Source: Apis mellifera
Taxonomy: Eukaryota > Arthropoda > Insecta > Hymenoptera > Apidae
Length of the DNA: 64,000 nucleotides
Direction: 5' to 3'
NCBI RefSeq assembly: GCF_003254395.2
Contig: NC_037652.1
Span: 4,179,001-4,243,000, forward strand
The position numbers were made by a program, and so were the translations under genes. The notes under the pieces are model-generated. The model was not told where the DNA came from. It made no database searches and saw nothing but the letters and a program-made list of their open reading frames with translations. Positions within the stretch are counted from its first letter, which is position 1. Each line of letters begins with the position of its first letter. Shown here one piece after another: positions 55,118 to 64,000 of the stretch.

Positions 55118-58100
55118 TTTTCCCCTCCTTTAAAAAGCGAATCGGAACACAGCGATGACTGAAATACAAATATTCGAGAAGCAAAAAAAAAAAAAAAACG
55201 AAGAATTCTTTTCTTTATTGGTTGAGAACTATTTGCCTATAACGCATCAAGAATCTGTTTCTTCTGATAACAAATAACTGGAAAGAAGAGGGAGAGAGGC
55301 GGCGCCACGCGCGATTGTTCGCGCGACAGACGTCGATTATCGTGGCTGGCCGACCCGATTATCGCGGGCCACGATGAGAATTTTATTGGTTAACGAATTT
55401 ATGCACCGCCTGGAGCGGCCAGTAAAGTCTAATATAACGAGACACAGTTGGCACCGGTTCGCCACCTCGTAAAACATCGTGACCCCGGCCGCTGGCTCGG
55501 TCCACGACGCTCTGGGGATCGTCCCCAACCCCCTCGAGGAGGAGGAGGGTGTCACGCGCACTTTTTTCTTCTTCCCTACGACGAAAGAAGAAAGTTCTTC
55601 TTCCAAGATTTCTAATCCGTCTTTTGTTTGGGATTAAACTTGTCCTTTGAAATGGGGTGATTTTTTTAACATTAAAATAAAATTTTTGAAATATGATATC
55701 GATAATCAAATTTGGATAGATGAATAATTCCAAGCAGAAATTAATAATATTGGATTGGAATAATTGGAAATAATAAGAAATCAAAAATCGTCAACATTTA
55801 TCGAATCAATTATTTCTAAATTATACTTCTGAAATAATTATTTCACCATTTTAAATATTTTATTAATATTAAAAACAATCCTTCGATTTTCGTTAATATA
55901 CAAAATTGTATGAAACAAGATGAAATTATACCAACTGTGATTCCATTTATAGGAAATTACTCATAGGATAAAAGATTCTTGCTATTAGCGGGAAGGATCG
56001 ATTTCTCAAGTGGTATAAGCGCGAAAAAGGCGCGACTCGCTCCCTCTCTCTTGCCGTTCCCTCGCCCCAGGCGGATACATCCGCTTCCTCGATCCCCTCT
56101 TGTCGTATTTTTATTATTTCTGCGGCTGTGGGGGACAGGGCAGGTGCGAAGCCGAGCATTCCATTCCTCGTACGTGAAAACGCTCCGGGCTTCGCAGTGG
56201 AAGCGTCCCGTAATGGTCCGCCGTTGTTTTTTAAACCCTCCCCTCTCTCTCTCTCTCGCGGAGATCCCGTTTTCGTGACACGTTTCCTGATGCACGCCAT
56301 TGTCCCTTCGTATCACCATGCTCGGGGAACGAGGATGCCGTTTGCAATGTCCGACTATGAACGGGGTTAATCTACTGGGACTGGTCGTCGATTTACACGC
56401 TCGCGTCGCTCTCGGACGTGACTTATCTGATGATCCGTTTCTTCGAATAAATATTCATCTCTTGTTTGAGTACATCAGTCAGTATATCAATTAGTGAATC
56501 ATATATCACTCGTTATAATTGAAATTCTAATTACAATGTGCGTCGTTTTCTTTCGTTTTCAAATTTAGTAGAAGTAGGATTTCTTGCTGTTTCATAGAGG
56601 ATTTTTGCAATTTGAGACGCGTTCTCAGACGAGGGTTATTTCGTCTGGGATTCGAAGATGAATCGTTTTAAGAGGGATTTCTATATACTCTATAAATTTT
56701 GGATATTTCGAAAATAGGTGGATTTAATTTCGAACGAATTTTTAGACAAAGCGGTTAATATTGTAAATTGGATCGGTGAGCAAGAAATTATTTTCGATAT
56801 ACACGTATCGATGATTAGATTTTAATTAACGCGTAAATGATTAATCCCGTTTAGCAAAATTATTAAATTAATATACGAAACGGTTGAATGATAAACGTAT
56901 ATAATAGATTAACATAGTTCCAGTGTGTTAATTGGATCCGGATAGCAATTTAATGTTGGAAATAAAAGGGACGAATCGATATACGAAGTTACGGATTTAT
57001 CGGCACCTCGTCGTTAAAATTCGAACAAAATATCGATCCTCCCTCTTCGAAACGAAACGAAACGAAACGAAACAAAAGAGCCGCGTGTATCCGTGTAAAT
57101 TATCGCATAATCCACGCCCGGATTCGGTAACAATAGAGAGTTCGTAAACACCGTAATCCCCGAAGACACCGTCTCCGGAACTTTCCGCCCCAACCCCTGC
57201 CATAATCCTATTTCTAATACCGCAACCCCATATCCAAAGCCAGAGGGAAGTTGCGTCAACGAATCAACGCGCTTGTCAAACTCGATCCACCGCCCCAACT
57301 TTCCACCCCTCCTCCTCCTCCTCCTTCAAAAGTGAGTAAATTTTCCCTTTGCTTGATAATATCCTCTCCGCGCCTGATTCACGCGGTTATCTCGAAGATT
57401 TTAAACTCCCTCTCCTCCTTTTGGCTAATTGTTTGCCCGGCCAATTAATTCCCTTCTCACGGTTTTAACCCTTGTTTATACCGCCGAGGGTGAAGCGCTT
57501 TTTCCCCCGGAAATAAGTGTTAATTAAGTTCGAATATTTACACGTTCCGTTTCCAAAGGAGTTAAGGGGATGATTATTGATTCGTAATCTTTTGTTAATT
57601 CGAGGGAGAGAGAGAGATCTGTCGATAAATCGGGAAGAGGAAAAATTGGGAGGGAAAACGAAGGTGTTTTGATTCGACGAAAGGAGATTTGGAGATGTTC
57701 GATTATAGTTTGAGACACGGGGTAGAAGAATTAATTCATCCGGTGTATTGTATAATATCTCGATCGAATGCGTCTTTGTCCTTGTTACTTCGTTGCTTGG
57801 AAAATCTGGCGCCAATACCACTTGACCCGATTCATCTCGAGGGATCTCTGTCTCTAAGAAACGAGGATTATATCGGAGGATAACAAGTCGTTCGCGAGCC
57901 ACTTTATGATCGAGGGCTATTTGGAACCGCGGACTATTTACTCCTCCTTGTTCGTGCGAATAAGATCAGGAGGAATAAGAAAATAAAAAACTCCTCCCTC
58001 CTTTGAGAAAATAAATAAATCTCGAGCGGTAACGATCGAATAATTCCCTACTCCCTGTGCCTCCTCCATTTTAAATTAGATAGAGAAAAAGATTCGACCA

Positions 58101-60716
58101 AAAAGAAAAAAAAAAAATTCTTCCATCTTCCTTTTTTGCAAGAAGTCTGAAGCAAGAAAAGACATAGATATTTAGAGATAACGATATCTTTCTAAACCAG
58201 GTTCGAAATATTCCTGTTTTCGAGATTGGGTTAAGGCTGATTAGGGAATTATTTTTCTAAATTTTGTGCAGGACGTGGGTTAAAAATTAAAAGGCTTGAT
58301 ATCTGGAAGTGAATCACGGCCAAGGAGGTTCATGGCGATGAACATCTTTCGCCATAACTGGTGTCGTAACTGGTGTTACGACCCTCCCATCGCCTCTATT
58401 AAACCGTCGAGCGAGCGGATCCGCGTCCCTGTAATTTTTCCACCCCCTTTGCCTTCGAGTAACAAAAAGGCATTTCGCTTCGATGAGATCCATCTCTCTC
58501 TCTCTTTCTTTCTGCCTGATCTGATAAACCGACCACTGGTTCAAATTCTAAGGAGGATGGAATATTGATTATATATATATAATGATAAAGATGGGGCTAG
58601 TTTTCAGAAATTGGATCTGTCGTTTTTGAAAATTTTTTAAAAAGAGATGATCTTTTTATTTTTAGAATTAAGTGTACGGGAATTTAATACGGATTAAATA
58701 TTTTTAGAAATGAAACGTGCAACGCTGCTATCGTAGAATTTCTATCCAAAATACAACGGAAAAACGAATTAATTTCGAAAGGACGACGTATGCACACGTG
58801 TGTTTTTTAATTTATATTCTAATATTGCAAGGGTTGGAAGGATACTGTCGATAGGGGAGGTGTTTGTAACACGCTTCGTTGCGGCCAATTTAAATTTCGA
58901 TCACGTTGATTTAATTCGCCTTGAAATTGGCCGCGATATTAGTGGAATCACGGATTCAGAGATCTTCGCGATAATAACCGTGTGTTTTATATACCATGTA
59001 TATATAATTACTGTATCGCTCGATTGGGAATTCAACCCTTAACGATTCCGTAGAAAAAACACTTTTCAACAAATTTCCTCGACTGAAAATCTGAAAATAT
59101 TTTCGTGATATTTCGATATCCAAATATTCTAAGGATGGAAGATCGATTCGAAGAATCTTTTCTTAAATTTCTCAAACTTTTCACAAAAAAAAAAGAATAA
59201 TTTGCACAAAGTTCGAAATCAATCTTCATCGAGAGCAATCGATGAATTTCGAAAGTTTCTCGCGCGAAACATGGAACGAAGGAAGAGAAAGAGAGAAAGG
59301 GAAAAGAGAATCTGAAAGTTGACCTTTCCTTCAAGCGAGTTGGAGGGAAAAAGAGGGGAGGAAAAAACGAGAAAACAATCGGTACACGGACGAAATACCT
59401 TCCAGGATCGCTTTTTCATCCCTCGATCGTGGCTGTCGGAACGCAGGTGACTGGCCGTGAATCGAATAATCCGGATAACGGCGGATACATTTTTTTCACC
59501 CTCTTTTTTTTCTCTTTTTTTTTCCCCTCCCTCCCCTATTCCTCGATAACCCTGAAAACAATGTTGCGCGCGCGTTCAACCGCCTACAGGAACGCATTGT
59601 CGCTCGTCACAAGCAGAGCGAAACCGGTAAATTACATTTTTACACCTTTTGACGAGACCTCGCCACCCCTTCTCTCTCTCTCTTTCCATCCCTTTGCCCA
59701 TGGATTACGGGAGCCGGCCGATCAACCGACCGGCAGAGAAATAAACGCGGATTTCTCGTCTGTTGATTCGACCACGCTGATTGCGCCTGTGATTTAGATC
59801 GAACGGCTTTGTAAATTTTTCGCCCGTTCGACCTTCGTTTTTTCGAAAATTGAAAGGAACGTGGGTAAAATTATTTCTCATTTCCTCGAACGGATCGTTG
59901 AATTAATCATTCGTGTCACATTTCGATAACTTGGAATCTAAAGTGAGAATGATCGATCGACGAAACTCTCTTTATTCATGTTCTTTTCTTTAAATCCTAC
60001 AATACGATATCTTCTATATATTATATGTATATAGACAAAAATAAAAAATCTCTTCCTCTTCAAACTCTGTTCCCATGAACCTTCTCTCCACGAAGAGTAA
60101 AGTGTAGAAACAGTGTATCGGCCAGTAGGCAAGGGATAAGCAAGGAAGGTGGCGAGGTTCGATAAATCATCCGCCGTACCACTTGCCTTGCTAACGCGAG
60201 CGCCGGCAATATTGCCCGGTGAATTATTGACTCGTACCACTGTCGAGAGTTTCGACCGAGGAGGGTCCCCGCGCCTTTAGGAATTTAAGGAAGCCGGTGA
60301 ACGACCGACTCCCTCGACCGACTCCCGACGTCGTCGTCACGCTCGAGCGGATCCAACGAGGGACGAGGAAGGGGGAGGGAAATCGCGGTCTCCACGCGAA
60401 ACTTTCTCGCAGAACCCCTCCCCTTCAAGGTTTATGCCAACGATTCGTTCGAACGAAACAATCCGTGTAAAAGCTGGCCCGGGACCGGAAGTGGCCGGAG
60501 TATTTACGCGTCGAACCGCGCCGTCTAAACGGCCCTGTCTTTCCAGGCAAACAAGCGGCCGTCTGCCGCATCGCGACGCATTAAGGCGTCTTCGGCTTGA
60601 ATGCGTCCTCTTCCTCCTCCTTATCCACTTTGTCGTGGACGGTTATTGGGTGGCGGAGACAGCGACGGGGGTGGAAGGAAAATTATGGGAGGAAGGATAC
60701 TTCTGTGTCTGTGTAG
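55118..60716. other. Non-coding stretch with no supported gene
   Basis: GC-richer patches at about 55290-55560, 56010-56420, 57090-57460, 58290-58460 and 60240-60600 alternate with AT-rich DNA. A GAAAC pentanucleotide run lies at 57048-57073 and poly-pyrimidine runs near 57308 and 59500. A donor-like GTGAGT near 57330 follows a Pro-rich frame, but without an acceptor I do not call an exon. Confidence 0.45.
57048..57073. repeat. CGAAA pentanucleotide microsatellite
   Basis: Five tandem copies of CGAAA. Confidence 0.9.

Positions 60717-60745
<29 letters not shown>
60717..60745. repeat. TA microsatellite running into GT
   Basis: TA run of about 29 bases followed by TGTGTG. Confidence 0.92.
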
Positions 60746-60751
<6 letters not shown>

Positions 60752-63700
60752 ACAGTATTATGAATTGGACGCACTACTGGAATCTACTTGTCACGACTCC
60801 TTTCCTTTCCTTTCCTTCTTGATCCCCTTCGAGCCAGTTTCTTATTATTATAACTGTTTTCGAATTCTTTGCTCCAAGAAGAGGAGAGACAAAGGGGAGG
60901 GGTGGCGTCAACGCCGCGAAAAGAAAGGAGGACGGAAAGGGGGAGGGGAAGAAGAGAAGGAGGAGGAGGAGAGTCGCGGCCCGGAAGGGAAGGGAAGTTG
61001 GGAACCGAAGTAATTTAAAAAGTTTCTGCTCCATGACATCTCGCGATAACAAATTATCCCCGGCCCATTATCCACAAATGCGATTATGATAAGAAAGAAC
61101 CGGAGGTGGTAAACTTTAATGCAGTGTGCCGCCCGGTTACCCTCCCCCCCCAACCCTGGATATTGTAACGTCCGCGTGCTCGCAATTCACGCGGACAACC
61201 CCCTCCTCCCCTTCCTTCCATTTCCATTTTCCGGGGAAAACAAGGGTACACGACTCCGGGTAGAGAGAACTTTTCCTCTCCAGAGAAACCAGGGACGCCC
61301 TTTCGATTAAGAACCAAACCCTCCTTCCTCCTTCCTCCTTCTGGTTGTCGAGATTGGAAAATGGAAGTTGGACAAATTTTTACCTCCTCGGTCGCGATAT
61401 CGCGTGTCATTTTACAATTGTGCGTTGATTAGAAGACGTTATTGGACAGTGTCCGTGAAATATTCGTACATATATCTTGAGAAGAGAAGCAGAAGATAAT
61501 AGAGGCAAGCCAACCAAACTTTGGAAATGAAGATAATGATTTGATGGATCATTTCGATCTTTCCACTATGAGATGATTAATGGTACACTGATATTCTTCG
61601 CTTCTTCTTTTCAGAATTTTCTTTAAAAATAATAAAGTTAATAAAGAACGTACTTGAAACATCTCGACACGCACGCGTATTCGTTTCAAGAGAAAGAAAA
61701 AAAAAGGAATTTTCGACCATCACGATTGAAAGCCGTGTCGTGCGAGGGATGAATCGAATCGGGAGGGGGCAAAAAAAAAAAAGAAAAAGTCAGGATTAAC
61801 GCGTACGTATTTGTCCACGGGCGCGATAAATCAGGATAAGTGTATTTCCCTGGCGATGATCGCCGATCGAGACGATAAATTTCTGCGGCCCGCCCCGGCA
61901 AATATGTATCGTATCCGCCCGTGCAATTTTCACCGAACTCCCCTCCCACCTCGACGGGCGTTTCGCGTGCACGCAGTTTGCCCTCCCCCCCTTCTGTTTG
62001 CAATTTTCGAGAGCTAAACAATTTTCCCTTTGCCGCGCGGCGTCGCGCAACGAGGGGTGGAGGGGGTGGTTTTAATGATAATTGGCCGCGCCGAGCGATT
62101 AGCGGAATGGAATCACGCGTGGATTTAGGATGATCGGTGGGGGAAGAGATGTAACTCTTTCTTTCTTTTTTTGGAAAAAGAATTGGAAGATCTGATATAG
62201 AATTATCGCGGAAATATCTTTTTCGAGGATTGGATTGGATTGTCTTTAAATCGCGACTCGACATATCTCCGTCTCTTTTCAAATTTCCTCTCAAAACCGT
62301 TCCTCTCGCTCGAGCAACGTTGAATTACAATGGAAACGCGAGGACGATAATCCTCGTCGATTCTTGGTCGTTCCTTCGGCATTTCCTTCTCTTCCTTTTT
62401 CTCTCTCGAGAGAGAAAACTCAACACTTTGACGAGAACCACTTTGCCCGCCCAATAAAATCCACGGAACCGTGGACCGCGTCCCCTTCCTTCCAACGTTT
62501 CCCTCGAAATGGAATACCCTCGACGAGGTATCGACCTTCCACATCTCCCTCCCCCTCTTTCTTTTTCCTCGATCTTTTCCCAACTCGATGAGGATCGATC
62601 AAGAAAACAGAGAAGAGAGAAAGAGAGAGAAAGGAGGAGGGGGAATGTGATCAATGAAATTCCGTGTCGGCTAATTTATGTCGATGGAACGTCGAGACGG
62701 ATCGATCGGGCAAAGTTGAGAATAATCGAAGTTCGGTGAAACCGAGAACGCGGCCGCATCCATCGAGAGTGATACCGTTGAAAACTTTCCCATCAACTCG
62801 TCGCTCGGCGGAGGGGTGGTGGTGGGTCGATGCTCTGGGGAGGGATGTAAAAGCTTTTGTAAGATTTGAATTTCTACGACGGGTTCGCCGCTGAATGCTG
62901 ACTAGTTCCGCCCGAATTTTTCTTTCTTTTCGAGAGGGAGAGACAGAGAGTTTCGAAGATGATGGAAACTTTTTGCGCGCGTGACGAACGATCGGCGGGA
63001 AGAGACGGTCGAGAAAATCGTGTAAAACTATGATGATTATTTTATAATTGTACTTTTTTTTTTTTGACAAGCTAATAAGTATTCCATCATTAAGAAAAAT
63101 ACAATACTTTCACGATACAATCGATGAAAGAAGACGTTCTCACGAAAGCTTTACGAATTATTGAACTAAATCTGACGAATCGACAACCAGATTACCAGAT
63201 TCGTTTGACCATCCCCTCCAAGAGGCGCCAAGAATTGCCATTTGAATTTCGAAACGAAACATCCCCAGAGGAGGATTACGTTTTCGCCTAGCGTGCAACT
63301 TTCCAGCTTCTACGATCTCCTCTTCGAAGATCGGCTGGAAAGTGGTCCATCTTGAATTCCTTTGAAATAACAATAATAATAATAATAATAATGATACGTT
63401 TTGGAGAAGGGAGGAGGGAAGAAGGACAGCTGTGATGGACGAGAAGAAGGCCCTGTCGTTTGTTTGCAGACAGAGAGAAAGAGAGAAACGAAGCTTGTCC
63501 GCGAGAAATGTAGCGTTTCCAACCCGTGGAACGAGTATCGGCTGGTGTTCGTCCATTTCACGGTTCGTAGTACCCGACATTTCGTTCCCGCACGGTTCTC
63601 TGAACACGAGTAGGGAGGGGGATGGGGTTGATTTCGTCGACGTTTGCTTTCGACAAAAATCGCTACACGATATGATGAGTTGATGGAGAAAGAAAGAGAG

Positions 63701-64000
63701 GGAGAGAGAGAGAGAGAAACATTCTTTATTTTATGGTGATTTGCGCACGAGAATGGATTGTAATATTTTGAAGGGGTTCAACTGTGGATTTGCTTTTTTT
63801 CATGTATTCAAATTGTATCAAGATTCTTAAACTTCGCTTAAATTTTTTCCACCGACAAGACTCATGGAAAAGTTTTATTTTTTATTTAAAAAACGTCGCT
63901 GCAACAACAACTTGCGTTTATTTTGCGAGAAAGTAAATGAAGGGCGTAGGAGAAAAATAATCGTAATATATTTTTCGAAATTTCATCGTCGATCGTCGGG
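60746..64000. other. Non-coding stretch with no supported gene
   Basis: Purine- and pyrimidine-rich blocks (60885-60990, 61300-61340, 62140-62640) and GC-rich patches. An AAT run lies at 63370-63392 and a GA run near 63695-63717. Long frames are open on both strands because of base skew. No RNA gene or exon was identified. Confidence 0.45.

Overview
The window looks like nuclear DNA of an insect, most probably a honey bee (Apis) or a close hymenopteran relative. It is AT-rich with sharply alternating GC-richer blocks, abundant CpG, long CT, TA and GT microsatellites, no operon-like packing of genes, and two decayed mariner-type transposons, which are the usual kind of transposon found in bee genomes. 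The species is an inference from composition and transposon type, not from a recognised gene.

Most of the window is non-coding, either intergenic or long-intron sequence. Nearly every long open frame lies in purine- or pyrimidine-biased low-complexity DNA and reads equally well on both strands, so I do not call those frames genes. The only supported or half-supported coding signals cluster between about 32 and 37.5 kb. On the plus strand, two exons (32173-32261 and 33601-33903) join in phase and end at a stop codon followed by AATAAA. On the minus strand, exon-like pieces at 36019-35956, 34473-34434 and 34336-34250 run tail-to-tail against that gene. A second plus-strand candidate has a start exon at 36398-36416 and a later exon at 37323-37504. 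The two start exons flank a short AT-rich interval carrying two CCAATCAG boxes in opposite orientation, which could be a bidirectional promoter. None of these proteins is recognised.

Layout: 0-13 kb is non-coding, with a tRNA-like Pol III box sequence (5.1 kb) and two minisatellite arrays (6.5 and 9 kb). From 13.1 to 14.7 kb lies a GC/CpG-rich block that may be a promoter and 5' untranslated region. From 18.3 to 31.1 kb there are four more unrelated arrays with 130-190 bp periods and, at 20.86 kb, a 912-bp internally deleted mariner with near-perfect ends. The candidate genes occupy 32-37.5 kb. From 37.5 to 44.4 kb nothing is supported.

At 44.4-45.9 kb a broken mariner runs directly into a 972-bp segment bounded by 91-bp inverted repeats that differ at one position and are flanked by TA on both sides. 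From 46 to 64 kb the sequence is again non-coding, with a 619-bp GT microsatellite at 51.7 kb and a 160-bp direct duplication at 53.6 and 55.0 kb.

No bacterial, viral, CRISPR, rRNA or multi-gene accessory system is visible. The observations most worth checking are the inverted-repeat-bounded segment beside the broken mariner, the unidentified two-exon gene end, the possible bidirectional promoter, and the clustering of unrelated minisatellite arrays.
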